Below are positions 51,317 to 60,660 of a stretch of 64,000 nt of DNA, piece by piece (position 1 is the first letter of the stretch; every line of letters starts with the position of its first letter). Source of the DNA: Methanobacterium formicicum DSM 3637 (lineage in GTDB: Archaea > Methanobacteriota > Methanobacteria > Methanobacteriales > Methanobacteriaceae). The stretch is from the NCBI RefSeq assembly GCF_000302455.1, contig NZ_AMPO01000013.1:1-64000 (forward strand). The letters run 5' to 3'. Below the pieces are notes generated by a model that saw only the letters and a program-made list of their open reading frames with translations, did not search any database and was not told the DNA's origin. The translations under genes were made by a program, and so were the position numbers.

Positions 51317-52708
51317 CTAAACTGCCAGTTTTGTTTTATAGGCATAAACATTGACTGTGCCTTTAACTCCATTTCCTGAAATTACAATACTCTTGATGGC
51401 GGAATTATCTATGGTTAAAATTCCGTTTTTATCGGCCTGGTCATTATCATGGAAGGTAACTCCTTCCGTGTAAATTATATTCCTATTATCCGGGGCACCC
51501 CAATGAGAAGTTACATTGGTGTTATATCCCGTTATTATCATACCGTTAACACCTGCAAATGCTGGTGTCCATGATAAATTGTATTCTACTGTAGTCTTTG
51601 TTGTTCCGGGTGGTATAGCAACAAATGTACCTAATGTGCTTGATGAATCTAATTGACTTGCATCATAAGACCCTATTAAAGTTTTTTCAGTGGTTACAAA
51701 ATTATGGGGTGTGTTCTGGAGCAATATAACAGGTATTGCTATGATAATAAGAGCCAATACTCCAACCAGGATTAAAGTCTTTTTTCTTTTTATAAAACTG
51801 CGTACATCAAAGTTTGAGCCCTCTGATTGCGTATCAGATGGCATGTGTGTGGTATGTTTTAGAGTACCCCCGCACTGGCATTTTTCGAAATCTTCAGGGG
51901 ATTCTCCAGCTTGTAATTGGTAATATCCTCCGCAGTTTTGGCATTCTAAAAACCCAGGATCATCAGATAGATAAAATAACGCAGTTGATCTGAAAAGGTA
52001 AATGATTAGGTAGGGGATGACAATTAAAGAAACCAGAAGCACACCCACTATTTTAAGCTGGATTAAAACGAAAAGTGCCTCAATTAAAGCACCAATGAAA
52101 ATTATGATTAAACAGATAATTCCAGTAACTATGTACCATAATATAAAATTCTTCCATCCAATACTGGAAATTTTATTAATTATTTGACGAAATTCAAATG
52201 CAGACTCCAGTTTACCGTAAAATGCCATATTTGATAAAGCCATTAATAATATTGGGTAAACTATCAAAAAATACAATAATACAACCATGGATAAAACCAC
52301 AAGAAATGTCGTAAGGGTATTAAATCTTAAAAAGCCAGAAGAAAGACCTAAAGAGATTGCGCTCACGACTATAATTAAAAATAATGGAATAAAATATATA
52401 ATACGGACAAGAATCGCCTTGATACCGTTTATGATCATATCAAACCAATCATCAAAGTCAGGAAGTTCAGTAAAGCCAGCTTGTGATGACTTTAAAATTC
52501 TGATTTCGTAACCCTCTATCAATATTCCAAATAACAGTCCAAACATGCCTAACATGCCTAAAAAAAGAGCAAGCCCAGTATTCAATCCAAATAACTGTGA
52601 AATAGATCTCGAAGCGGCTAAAGTTGTGATAATCCCTAAAATTAGAAAACTCTTCCAATGTGAAAACGGATATCTAATAGAATCCTTAACAATTTCCCCA
52701 ATTTTCAT
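51317..52708 (-). CDS. DUF4013-like membrane protein with zinc ribbon and C-terminal extracellular domain
   Basis: The 463-residue protein begins with six to seven membrane helices in the DUF4013 pattern ([26 protein letters not shown]). Next is a zinc ribbon, [19 protein letters not shown] followed by CQCGG. A single membrane helix near residue 312 leads to a C-terminal beta-rich domain of about 130 residues, probably outside the cell. The same zinc ribbon recurs at 53005 and 60661. GGGGGAG precedes the ATG. Function is unknown; the ribbon may bind metal and act as an assembly module. Confidence 0.7.
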   Translation of the reverse strand: MKIGEIVKDSIRYPFSHWKSFLILGIITTLAASRSISQLFGLNTGLALFLGMLGMFGLLFGILIEGYEIRILKSSQAGFTELPDFDDWFDMIINGIKAILVRIIYFIPLFLIIVVSAISLGLSSGFLRFNTLTTFLVVLSMVVLLYFLIVYPILLMALSNMAFYGKLESAFEFRQIINKISSIGWKNFILWYIVTGIICLIIIFIGALIEALFVLIQLKIVGVLLVSLIVIPYLIIYLFRSTALFYLSDDPGFLECQNCGGYYQLQAGESPEDFEKCQCGGTLKHTTHMPSDTQSEGSNFDVRSFIKRKKTLILVGVLALIIIAIPVILLQNTPHNFVTTEKTLIGSYDASQLDSSSTLGTFVAIPPGTTKTTVEYNLSWTPAFAGVNGMIITGYNTNVTSHWGAPDNRNIIYTEGVTFHDNDQADKNGILTIDNSAIKSIVISGNGVKGTVNVYAYKTKLAV

Positions 52709-53004
52709 TTATGAAACTCCCCCTAACAATCTGGCCTTGATTTACAGTTAATTGAATTAAATCCTCTAATCGTTCCTCAATTACCAGATTGGAGTGTTAA
52801 ACATTATGGTTCTCGTAGAGTAAGCACGCCATTTAATACTCACTGCTATTATGTGACTAAATTCGCGAAATGACCCTATAAACATTTCGTAAGTTTCATA
52901 TATTTTTTTAATTAAAATAGCAATACATCTCAATTTGGGCATATCATAGGTTTATTGTCTGTGTTTATGGATTTTACTCTAATCTGATTCGTTTTAATAC
53001 TGTT
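52709..53004. other. Intergenic gap, no gene seen
   Basis: A 296-bp gap between the amber-interrupted zinc-ribbon gene and the DUF4013-like gene. It carries GTAAGCACGCC and other non-repeated sequence. I found no relic of the recombinase and no small gene. Confidence 0.45.
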
Positions 53005-53511
53005 TTATAAATTTAAAAAGCAGGTAGCAACCATGTGCATACTTCGAACACTGGATATGTCTGAAGCTGGATTAATGGTCGCTTGGCTGAAATAGGCCCT
53101 GTAAATGAGAAGTGCTGAAATACCAATTATGAAGATAGGTAATACGGAAATGAGTAGCAATATTTTTCCATGCAATCTAGCCCGTTTATTGTTCCTCGTA
53201 ATAAGATAAATGGCCAGTATAAACGATGCTGGCTAGAAAAAGAAAAATGCAACATAAGCTATTAATATTTCTGTTCCATACCGTTTATGCTCATATTCTT
53301 CTTCTGATAAATTGGATTCCCGAATCAAAGATTCATCAGCGCTTTGCACTAACTGCCCACCACATTCACACTCTGTGTCAAAATCTTTCCAGGATTCACC
53401 AGGTTGTAATTCGTAATATCCTCCGCAATTATTACATACTAAATAACCGTTTAAAGACTTTCCCTCTCTCTTATTCCGCAGTCTCAGATTAATCTCATCA
53501 TTGGAAACCAT
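53005..53511 (-). pseudogene. Zinc-ribbon membrane protein interrupted by an in-frame TAG
   Basis: The frame opens at 53511 with a polar N-terminus. A zinc ribbon follows ([19 protein letters not shown], then CECGG), then a helix [15 protein letters not shown] that ends at TAG 53233-53235. The same frame then continues without shift for 75 codons as PASFILAIYLITRNN, RARLHGKILLLISVLPIFIIG and so on, ending at TAA 53005. The whole is a 168-codon protein with two or more membrane helices. A nonsense mutation is the simplest reading. Amber readthrough (pyrrolysine) is possible in some methanogens but not expected in this lineage. Confidence 0.75.
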
Positions 53512-53561
53512 CTAATCATCCCTATAAGTAATTAAATCTTGAAAGAAAGAAACACATGCAT

Positions 53562-53906
53562 TTATAGATTTTCAGTTTTTTCATTGTTTAAACGGACTCT
53601 TAATAGGCTTGCAATATATCCTCCTACATATCCAAATATCAGGAAAGAAATTACAAATAAAAAGTAAGTGTTTTGTTTGGTTACTGTTCCATAGAGTACA
53701 TAGGGTAAAGACCAAACCATTCCAAAAAATGATCCGTATACTGCTTTATTATTTTTCGATAAGAACGTAGCTATAAATCCGCCTAAAATAGCAAAGGGCA
53801 CAATTAGTATTAAACTGTTTATTAAGGATGTACCCGGTAGATTCCATGTAAATAAACTAACGATTATAATCGATATTATTATTGATATAACTGGATGAAA
53901 TCTCAT
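53562..53906 (-). CDS. Four-helix membrane protein of unknown function (DUF5518-like)
   Basis: The 114-residue protein has four hydrophobic segments, the second carrying ILGGFIATFLSKNNKAVYGSFFG. This resembles the Gly-rich helix turn of the DUF5518-type protein at 36799 in layout, though I cannot prove homology. Only a basic loop and a short polar end are non-membrane. It lies in a minus-strand run of membrane protein genes in the accessory zone, downstream of a recombinase relic. Confidence 0.55.
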   Translation of the reverse strand: MRFHPVISIIISIIIVSLFTWNLPGTSLINSLILIVPFAILGGFIATFLSKNNKAVYGSFFGMVWSLPYVLYGTVTKQNTYFLFVISFLIFGYVGGYIASLLRVRLNNEKTENL

Positions 53907-53993
53907 TAAAAATACCCAAAAATAATGGGCAAAAAGTACTATTTATTACTTTCTATTCATATTTGCATCAACGTGAATAATTTTACAGGACAG

Positions 53994-54090
53994 GATTCAG
54001 TACAATGTACTTCCTAGATGGCCCTGAAGAGTTAAAAAAAGGTTTACCTAAGGTTATAAAAAACCGGCTCCGACGGTTTTATGGATGGAG
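53994..54090 (+). pseudogene. Decayed 3' end of a tyrosine recombinase gene (copy 3)
   Basis: One frame reads YFLDGPEELKKGL followed by PKVIKNRLRRF, matching the AYFLADPEELKKVY-type end of the recombinase (with the catalytic Tyr) and its basic tail. Upstream bases show no matching domain. Only about 100 bp of the gene remain, next to the 3' end of the flavodoxin-ferredoxin gene. Confidence 0.55.
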
Positions 54091-54106
54091 TGTTTTAGGT
54101 GGTTTT

Positions 54107-54979
54107 TTATTTTTTGGGAGTGGTCATGTCTGAAATTTTCACTTCAGGGTGATGATAGCTTTTAGGTAGTTCACCATATCCATGTATGGCCTGTTGGGGG
54201 CACCATTTAATGCATGCCAGGCAATTCTCACAGTGGTGCTGCCATTCTGGCTTATTATCAACCATTTCGATATTATGAACTTTACAAACATTTAAACACG
54301 TTTGGCAGCCTGTGCAATGCTCATCAGTATGATAACTTCTGTCCATTAAGGGTATAATTTCATCCATTGTAAGATCTGCGTCTTTTGAAAGCTTTGCAGT
54401 ACTTTTCATTGGATTTATGAAAAATGGTTTTAAATAATGGTTATTCATCATTACACTCAAAATATTCAAAAACAATTTAATGAATGGGCCATCTCTATCA
54501 AACCCTCCTTCATTTTTCTCTTGGACCCGTCCCTGAATAAAGTCAAGTTTTTTCTCTTTCCAGTTATTGTAAAGTTTTGTTTTATTCTCAAATGGTTTCC
54601 TAAAAGCGTTTTGAGGCATTTGAACGCCAAATCCTGATGCAAGATGGCCACCGCGTGCTTTGATCATCTCATCCAGTATTTTCAGTGTGGAGCCGGACCC
54701 TCCACCATAGGTACATACTGCAAAAATGTATTTTGTACTTATTTCATCCAGTTTCATGACAAATCGCTGGACAACCAGGGGAATGTTGACTGTTCCCAGA
54801 TAATAAACTGGAAATACAATTCCAATTACATCGGCATCAGTTGTTATTCTTTTCTTATCCATCACGGAAGTTATGGATATTAAATTTCCTTCCATTCTCT
54901 TGGCAAGATCCCTGGCAACAACAAGAGAATTCCCTGTGCCTGAAAAATAATAAATTTCTGTTTTATTCATTATCATCAT
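54107..54979 (-). CDS. EFR1-type flavodoxin/ferredoxin fusion
   Basis: The 290-residue protein joins an N-terminal flavodoxin-like domain (YYFSGTGNSL for the FMN phosphate; FPVYYLG) to a C-terminal pair of [4Fe-4S] clusters. The cluster motifs CTGCQTCLNVCKVH and CENCLACIKWCPQQ carry all eight Cys. This arrangement is the EFR1 ferredoxin family of methanogens and anaerobic bacteria. It would shuttle electrons between low-potential donors and flavin acceptors in the cytoplasm. The start is unsure: three ATGs lie close together (54979, 54976, 54970). It is bracketed by recombinase relics. Confidence 0.88.
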   Translation of the reverse strand: MMIMNKTEIYYFSGTGNSLVVARDLAKRMEGNLISITSVMDKKRITTDADVIGIVFPVYYLGTVNIPLVVQRFVMKLDEISTKYIFAVCTYGGGSGSTLKILDEMIKARGGHLASGFGVQMPQNAFRKPFENKTKLYNNWKEKKLDFIQGRVQEKNEGGFDRDGPFIKLFLNILSVMMNNHYLKPFFINPMKSTAKLSKDADLTMDEIIPLMDRSYHTDEHCTGCQTCLNVCKVHNIEMVDNKPEWQHHCENCLACIKWCPQQAIHGYGELPKSYHHPEVKISDMTTPKK

Positions 54980-55005
54980 CTCATGAGGATAAATTATTCA
55001 AGTTC

Positions 55006-55158
55006 ATTCGTTCCGGATTGGATATGGTCCAAATCAATTCGTTCTTGACTGGATAGGGTCCAAATCAATCCTTTTTTGAGTGAATGTGGTTGAAATCAAT
55101 TTGTTCTTGGTTGGATATGATTCATCAATTCTCTTTTTTGGGTGGATATGCTCGAAAT
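55006..55158. repeat. 31-bp imperfect tandem repeat, five copies
   Basis: Units start at 55006, 55037, 55068, 55099 and 55128 (the last interval is 29 bp) and share a GGATATGGTCCAAATCAA-like core. The array ends exactly where recombinase relic copy 4 begins, so the break in the recombinase gene may have occurred at the repeats. Confidence 0.75.
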
Positions 55159-55270
55159 CATATGATGCGTAAGTACTCACAACACTCAGTTAACAGATGC
55201 CCGGAATGCCCTGGAAATCCGTGAGCACATGACTGGCCACAAGTTAAAAGAGTTGAATGGTGAGTTATAG
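55156..55270 (+). pseudogene. Decayed 3' end of a tyrosine recombinase gene (copy 4)
   Basis: Across frameshifts, the + strand gives SHMMRKY (the HxxR box), then ALEIREHMTGHKLKELNGEL (read in parts), which ends in a TAG. The MTGH matches the conserved GH box of tyrosine recombinases. The tail KELNGEL resembles the end of copy 6 (KELKGEV). The catalytic Tyr segment is missing, so it is an internal deletion as well. Confidence 0.65.
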
Positions 55271-55348
55271 ACGTTATTTTTTCAGCCTTTTTAATAAAAT
55301 CTACTTTTTTAAAAAAAGAAGGGAATATAATTTCTTTATCAAAACGTT

Positions 55349-56335
55349 TTAATTTTGATAATTTATATCCTGTGTTGTTAAATAAGGGCATTTGATTACT
55401 TCATCACCATCCAATTCTTCTTTATGCATATTAACCGCATTTATTCGGCTATTTCCATAATTTTTGTAATAATAGATGCCGTTTTCTTGATCCATACAAG
55501 CAGAGTAGGTTGTTTTTTCTGCCATTCCCTCTGTTAAAACCCCTGCTTTTACCATTTTCACATAGTCAAGCATGTGCATGCATTGGGTCACAGCACTGAT
55601 ATCATCTTCCAGAACTGGCATATGTGCTCTGGCATAGGCAATTCTCACAAATCTTGAAACGCTATGCGAGTCTCCTGGTAGTCCCAGAGTACCAGCTCCA
55701 ACACCATGAATTTGCAACAACTGGTCACTCCACTTGACTGGTTCAGGTTGATTAGGATTAATAGATATGTATCTGTTTAGATTCATCAAATGCCAGTCAA
55801 AGGTAGGTTGATTGGTCATTACTCCCACAGGATTATCATAGACTGCGAGTTGTTCTTTAGTTTTTTCAACTACAATTGACGAACCAGTTTTATCAGTTAT
55901 CATCCAGTGGAGTGTGGGAACTGGTGTCTGGTCATTTAAGGGCACATCTACTAAATCTATGTTAGAAAGAGCACTCTTAACTTCATCAATTGTATCGTAG
56001 TTAGAGACCACCCAGTAAATGAAGTCGTAGGGTGTGATATTTGTTTTTCCAGGCACTGGTTTTTCTTCAAAATGTGCGAATCCTTCAAAATTCAGACCAG
56101 CACAGACTAGTCCATTTTCATTCATGGCATCAACCATTGAAGGATGGTTGTCTATCACCGTTCCAATACCAATAATTGCTTTGCTGGTGATTTGCATATC
56201 TCCAGTAACTTTATCCTGGAGAAGGTAATTTCTCGGAAGAATTATAGGATATTCATTTACATTATATGCTAAATCTAAATTTCGTCCAACAAAGTTATTT
56301 CCATCTTCTGTTTGTATACTAAATGTTGTACACAT
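55349..56335 (-). CDS. Choloylglycine hydrolase family protein (bile-salt hydrolase/penicillin acylase-like)
   Basis: This Ntn hydrolase family cleaves amide bonds of conjugated bile salts or penicillin V, with the N-terminal Cys as nucleophile. The start is set at ATG 56335 because the product then begins MCTTFSIQ with Cys2. Arg18 and Asp21 in GRNLDL match the family active site. GGTGA precedes the ATG. The frame upstream of 56335 is not used. At 328 residues it is normal length. Relatives are known from gut methanogens, where bile-salt hydrolysis was shown. Environmental copies may act on other amides, such as N-acyl amino acids or quorum signals. Confidence 0.85.
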   Translation of the reverse strand: MCTTFSIQTEDGNNFVGRNLDLAYNVNEYPIILPRNYLLQDKVTGDMQITSKAIIGIGTVIDNHPSMVDAMNENGLVCAGLNFEGFAHFEEKPVPGKTNITPYDFIYWVVSNYDTIDEVKSALSNIDLVDVPLNDQTPVPTLHWMITDKTGSSIVVEKTKEQLAVYDNPVGVMTNQPTFDWHLMNLNRYISINPNQPEPVKWSDQLLQIHGVGAGTLGLPGDSHSVSRFVRIAYARAHMPVLEDDISAVTQCMHMLDYVKMVKAGVLTEGMAEKTTYSACMDQENGIYYYKNYGNSRINAVNMHKEELDGDEVIKCPYLTTQDINYQN

Positions 56336-56437
56336 TTGATTCACCCTATTTTTTTTTATTTTTTTAAATTTATATATTTTTTTTAAAGGAGGATTGAGTA
56401 AATAGGGGTATGTTTGGGCTCTAAATTTAAAACAGGG

Positions 56438-56499
56438 TTCAGGATGCATACTACCTAACAGGCCCAGATGGCCTGAGAAAAACTTATTTGAGAATATAA
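56438..56499 (+). pseudogene. Decayed 3' end of a tyrosine recombinase gene (copy 5)
   Basis: A 20-codon open stretch reads DAYYLTGPDGLRKTYLRI with a TAA immediately after. This matches the end of the recombinase (DAYY with catalytic Tyr, DPxxLRKxY). It lies between the choloylglycine-type gene and the PQQ-type gene. It is the smallest of the six relics. Confidence 0.5.
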
Positions 56500-56536
56500 A
56501 ATGATTCAAAGTTATAAATGAAAGAGTGAAAGCACT

Positions 56537-58441
56537 TTATTTATTTCTGGCTGTTAAAAAACTCCCTAGAACTATTAAAAGAGCCAGGATTATCGCGTTA
56601 AAGGGCATTCCTGTATTTTTCATGCCTACAGTTTTCACATTACTGGCATCCACAGTTTCAGTTTCGTTGGTTGATTTAACTGTAATAAACAGGGCCTGTA
56701 TTTTCTGATTTAAGTCAGGGTTAAAGCTGGCAGTGGTTACTTCTGGACTTATAATAAAGCTTCCAACACGTTCTACCATAAATTGAATATAAGCATGGGG
56801 GTCACCCACTGGAACATCTCCCAGATTCCATATAACCATCCGGGTAGCGGGATCGTAATAGATGGTGCCATTATCTGCCCAGGTATTTATAAATTCCATG
56901 CCTTCCGGGATTGTAAACTTCAAAATGGTTTGGTAGGCAACGTTAGGTCCATTATTTCCCACTTTCAAGGTGGCTGTGACTATATCACCTAATGTAGGAT
57001 TTTGATTATCTATTGATGTTAAAAGGTAAATATCTGAAGCTGGAGCCATAAAAGCATAAATTATTGATGTATAGATTACCAGTTCATGAGAATCATCAAC
57101 AAATGTACCTCCACCATATAGGGTTCCATCTTTTGCTATGGCTGGTTTAATTGATGAGGGTATATCCGAAGTCCATTTTAAAGTTCCATTGGGATTTATA
57201 GCATACAGGGAGGACATGAAAGACATAACATATAGAGTGCCATCGGCTCCAATTGTGGGGGACCACTCTAGGTTATTTATGGGATATTTCCAGACCAATG
57301 AAGCTTCACTCCCTAAATCTGTAAATGCGTATAAATTTCTCTCTTTTGAAATTAAATCCGATGCAGCCAGGTATATAGTTCCATTTGAAGATATAGCCGG
57401 GGGAGCCATTATTCGATCAAATTCACTTATAATCCATTTCACCCGCACGTAACTGCTATTATCTTCAAAAGCATAAAGGTAAGAATTCCAGGAGCTATCC
57501 TGGGCCAGTTTTTCAAATCCCACATATATGGTGCCATCAGGGCCAATGGTAGAATATCCTACGGGGTAAATAGGGGCATCATCCCTTATTGTGTAGCTCC
57601 ATTTACAAATGGCACTAGTTTGTATGTCTTTCAAGGCATAGAAGACGGAATAATAATCTAAATATTGGCGTACGAGAGCGTTAAAATAAATAGAACCCTC
57701 TTTGGATAAACTCACTTGACCCACCAGATTGCTGCTATCTCCATCCATAACAGTGTAATTCCATTTTTGGGTCCCATTGGAATTAAGTGCAAAAATAACC
57801 AACCTGCCATCATCGATATTCATTCTAGCACCTAAGTAGATGGTTCCATCAGAACCTATTACTGGTGAGGGGATGGGAGACGAGCCAGTGGGAGGGTCGC
57901 GAAGTTCCAAAGGTAAAATGTATTCCCAAACACATTTTGCTTCGGTTCCCGTATCTTTAAGGGCCATTAACGTCCCCTGATAGTAAGACATATCACCATT
58001 AGACTTCAGGGTCACATAAATAGTTCCATCAGGACCCAGGACGGGGTAAGATGTTATGATTGATTTTTCAGGATCTGAGAAGGTATAAGTCCATTTCGTA
58101 GTTCCATTGGGGTTCAGGGCAACCAGGCGGTAAATATCATACCGGGTATCACCAACGTCATCGTAAGCAACATATACTGTACCATCAGAACCAACGACTG
58201 GTGTGGATCCAAATAACACACTATTACCTTCAAAAACAGAGTTATTGGCCGATGAATAATTCCACTTTACTGAGTCATTTTGAGAAGATAGGTAAGGGGA
58301 TTGGCCGGTTTTTTGATTATCATAAGCTGCTTGTGGCCACTGGTTATCTGATTCGGCTGCGCTAACCACAGAAAGAGAGATTAAAATAAAAATTCCTGTT
58401 AATATTATTTTTAGCCCTGTTTTTCCGGATAATGATTTTAT
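56537..58441 (-). CDS. Secreted PQQ-like beta-propeller protein with C-terminal anchor
   Basis: The frame gives a signal peptide (IILTGIFILISLSVVSA), then about eight propeller blades, each with a phrase such as SPVIGSDGTIYLGA or STIGPDGTIYVGF, in PQQ/WD-like style. A DUF11-type Ig domain follows (LTSIDNQNPTLGDIVTATLKV), then a C-terminal membrane helix before RNK. It is a large extracellular protein, anchored at the surface. No ATG, GTG or TTG precedes the signal peptide in frame; only GTG 58369 exists, inside it. The ribosome binding site GGGGGGAG at 58456-58449 is 7 bases before an ATA at 58441, which I take as the start. Confidence 0.65.
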   Translation of the reverse strand: MKSLSGKTGLKIILTGIFILISLSVVSAAESDNQWPQAAYDNQKTGQSPYLSSQNDSVKWNYSSANNSVFEGNSVLFGSTPVVGSDGTVYVAYDDVGDTRYDIYRLVALNPNGTTKWTYTFSDPEKSIITSYPVLGPDGTIYVTLKSNGDMSYYQGTLMALKDTGTEAKCVWEYILPLELRDPPTGSSPIPSPVIGSDGTIYLGARMNIDDGRLVIFALNSNGTQKWNYTVMDGDSSNLVGQVSLSKEGSIYFNALVRQYLDYYSVFYALKDIQTSAICKWSYTIRDDAPIYPVGYSTIGPDGTIYVGFEKLAQDSSWNSYLYAFEDNSSYVRVKWIISEFDRIMAPPAISSNGTIYLAASDLISKERNLYAFTDLGSEASLVWKYPINNLEWSPTIGADGTLYVMSFMSSLYAINPNGTLKWTSDIPSSIKPAIAKDGTLYGGGTFVDDSHELVIYTSIIYAFMAPASDIYLLTSIDNQNPTLGDIVTATLKVGNNGPNVAYQTILKFTIPEGMEFINTWADNGTIYYDPATRMVIWNLGDVPVGDPHAYIQFMVERVGSFIISPEVTTASFNPDLNQKIQALFITVKSTNETETVDASNVKTVGMKNTGMPFNAIILALLIVLGSFLTARNK

Positions 58442-58598
58442 TATGGAACTCCCCCCATGTAAAGGTAAAAATATTATTTCAAAAGCAATATTTAAGGGTT
58501 TAGATTTTCTTTATTAGGTTATCTACAATACCACCAGTTATATGATGCACATTATGGTGAATATATTGGTAAAAATAAAAAAAATAATTAAATTTTAT

Positions 58599-58964
58599 TT
58601 ATATTTCCTTAGAAAACGTCTCTATAGTGCTTTGCAGTTCCTGAGGTAACTTTTCTACTTTATTTGGGTCAATCACAGAATATAATGTTTGGGCCACCTT
58701 TTCTTTGTCGAGTCGTAGATCTCTTTCTTCTTCCAATTTTTCTATTGCTTTTTCCTGTTCCTTTATCGCAGTTTGTTTTCCTTCAGCACCTACATTGGCT
58801 CCAACATATGCACCTACTATTGTTCCAACGGCTGTTGTAAGTGAACCTACAATTACAGCTATATCACTCGTAGATTTGCTTATAGCATAAATACAAATAA
58901 ATCCAAACAATACAAAGGCAGCTATTACTGCCACTAGATTGTATTTAAGCCTATCATTAACCAT
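58599..58964 (-). CDS. Two-helix membrane protein with Gly-rich helix and coiled coil
   Basis: A 121-residue protein with two hydrophobic helices, the second Gly-rich (SLTTAVGTIVGAYVGANVGAEG). A charged coiled coil follows (AIKEQEKAIEKLEEERDLRLDKEK). No family is named. The ATG at 58964 has GAGGGGTGG 6 bases before it; the longer ATG 59012 lacks a binding site. A glycine-zipper-like segment suggests helix packing or oligomerisation in the membrane. It lies upstream of the propeller gene on the same strand but 150 bp away. Confidence 0.6.
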   Translation of the reverse strand: MVNDRLKYNLVAVIAAFVLFGFICIYAISKSTSDIAVIVGSLTTAVGTIVGAYVGANVGAEGKQTAIKEQEKAIEKLEEERDLRLDKEKVAQTLYSVIDPNKVEKLPQELQSTIETFSKEI

Positions 58965-59043
58965 TTTTGTCCACCCCTCTATGATGTAGTTCATATTAAT
59001 TTTTATTTTCAAACATATAAATCACTTCTTATATGATCGATTA

Positions 59044-59412
59044 TGGCAATCCTGCACTCCTGCCGTGAATTGAACCGTTTTCTTGGTTGGGTGCCTGATG
59101 AGGGCGGGTTCTACAAGGCCACCAGTCATATGATGCGGAAGTTCTCACAACACCCAACTAATACACGCAATTATGCCTGAGGAGATACGTGAACATTTAT
59201 GGGAATAAGTATCGAGACCTGTACGCACAGCTATTACTTGATTTGGCCCTAAACCTAAAAGTCTACATCAAGTACTGGAACACGTGAAATAACCGAAAAA
59301 CTACCAATAACCCGGTAACAATTCAGAGAACTCCAAAAACGAAAACAGACTTTTGTGTGACATAGTCTCAGAGATGAAAAAAGAGTTGAAGGAACTGAAA
59401 GGTGAAGTTTAA
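59044..59412 (+). pseudogene. Decayed 3' half of a tyrosine recombinase gene (copy 6)
   Basis: The longest relic. It reads ILHSCRELNRFLGWVPDEGG, then YKATSHMMRKF (with HxxR), a frameshift, then PEEIREHL, GNKYRDL and later frames ending SEMKKELKELKGEV before a TAA at about 59410. The HxxR and GH-box regions and the C-terminal coil are recognisable. At least four frameshifts or stops separate the pieces. It is close in sequence to copies 2 and 4. Confidence 0.75.
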
Positions 59413-59516
59413 GGCTTATTTTTTTTTATTGAGACTATTTAATTAAATTTTTATATTACTTTAATCAACTATTTTTAAATTAGTTTTAAAATTCGTTAAA
59501 GTAGGTGTAATGACAT

Positions 59517-60479
59517 ATGAGTTCGTGGAATTTAAAACAATTATTTTTCATAGCTATTGCCAGTGTTTTTTGGGTTCTTTCATTCATTTTTAATAATTTT
59601 TTACAACTAATTTTATTTTTAGGTTTTGTATTTATTTTACCTTTCATTCTGAATAAATTTTTCACAAAATATGATGATAGGGTGTATATTGTTATTGTAA
59701 CATCAATTTTGTTGTTATCAACTATTTTCTATTCTATTTGGACTAAAAATAGTGATTTATTTAATATTGGGACGTATACTCCGTTTTTAGCAGGTTTAAT
59801 TTTTGCTTTTGAATTAACTTGGGACCGGCGTAAATATTATGAAAAAATCACAATATTCCGTAAAGGAATTGAATTTTTAGAGGAGAAAAAATTCACTGAA
59901 GCTTTGGATAAATTTGATGAAACATTGGAATTGGATCCAAAATATCTTCCGGCCTCAATTAATAGAGCATTAACATTAGGGTTTCTAGAAAGACATAATG
60001 AGGCTATAAATGCATCTAATGACATTCTATTGAGACATCCTAATAATTTTATAGTATTAAACCTCAAAGCGCATGCTCTTCTTAAAGTGGGAAAATGTGA
60101 TGAAGCTCTTGAAATTGTAGAAAGAACTCTTAAAGAACCATCATTGGATGATAATTTGCTGTTTGTTGCGCTTGTAAATAAAGGAGAAATATTATTTGAA
60201 AAAGGAAGTTACCATGAAACAATTGAATATTATGAGCAAGCATTAGAAAAAGTACCCCTCAAAAAAACATGGAAACTTCAAGGGTCTAACATTTCACTGA
60301 CTGTATTAAATTATGAAATAGCAAAGGTTTGGTTTAGTAAAGGAAACGCCTATCAAAAACTCCAACAACTTGATGAAGCATTGAATTCTTTTGAAGAAGC
60401 TTTAAAATTAGATCCTGAAAATCAGGAAGTTTTAAAGGCTAAGAAAGAGCTTTTGGGGCTGATGAATTATGTCCTTTAA
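59517..60479 (+). CDS. Membrane protein with TPR repeats
   Basis: The 320-residue protein has four N-terminal membrane helices (about 8-105), then a cytoplasmic or external domain of about five tetratricopeptide repeats. Clear TPR phrases are ALDKFDETLELDPKYLPA, ALLKVGKCDEALEIVE and NAYQKLQQLDEALNSFEEALKLDPEN (read in parts). TPR domains mediate protein contacts. No enzyme domain is present. The ATG is preceded by AGGTG. It is the first plus-strand gene after the minus-strand run of the accessory zone. Confidence 0.8.
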   Translation: MSSWNLKQLFFIAIASVFWVLSFIFNNFLQLILFLGFVFILPFILNKFFTKYDDRVYIVIVTSILLLSTIFYSIWTKNSDLFNIGTYTPFLAGLIFAFELTWDRRKYYEKITIFRKGIEFLEEKKFTEALDKFDETLELDPKYLPASINRALTLGFLERHNEAINASNDILLRHPNNFIVLNLKAHALLKVGKCDEALEIVERTLKEPSLDDNLLFVALVNKGEILFEKGSYHETIEYYEQALEKVPLKKTWKLQGSNISLTVLNYEIAKVWFSKGNAYQKLQQLDEALNSFEEALKLDPENQEVLKAKKELLGLMNYVL

Positions 60480-60566
60480 AAATTCATGATCCAACCCCAA
60501 ACAAAAAAAACCCCTTCTATTTATTTTTTAACCAAAAAAGAAAACTTACTAAAACTTATTCATCTC

Positions 60567-60655
60567 CTAACCATTTATTACTTCTTCAACAAAATTCTGA
60601 TGGAAAATTCTTGGGTATTAACTTATTCTACTAATTTTCCTTTTGATAAACTAAA
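60567..60655. repeat. Dispersed ~85-bp repeat, copy 1
   Basis: Shares with 61382-61460 and 61960-62047 the order of the blocks CCTAACMATTTATT, CAAAATTCWGATGGAA, CCTTGAGTATTA and TTTTCYTTTTGA. It ends just before the 3' end of the zinc-ribbon gene at 60661. All three copies have the same orientation. Confidence 0.85.
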
Positions 60656-60660
60656 TATAA

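Noticed and set aside
53233..53235. Pyrrolysine decoding of the TAG
   Set aside because: No pyl genes are seen, and this lineage is not known to use pyrrolysine. Kept only as an alternative in the finding.
53226..53492. Plus-strand frame opposite the zinc-ribbon gene
   Set aside because: It is antisense to the CxxC zinc-ribbon gene, which has homologous neighbours in the same zone.
55349..56509. Longer N-terminus for the choloylglycine-type enzyme
   Set aside because: The nucleophile must be residue 2 (MC). The extra 58 residues read antisense through recombinase relic copy 5 and have no ribosome site.
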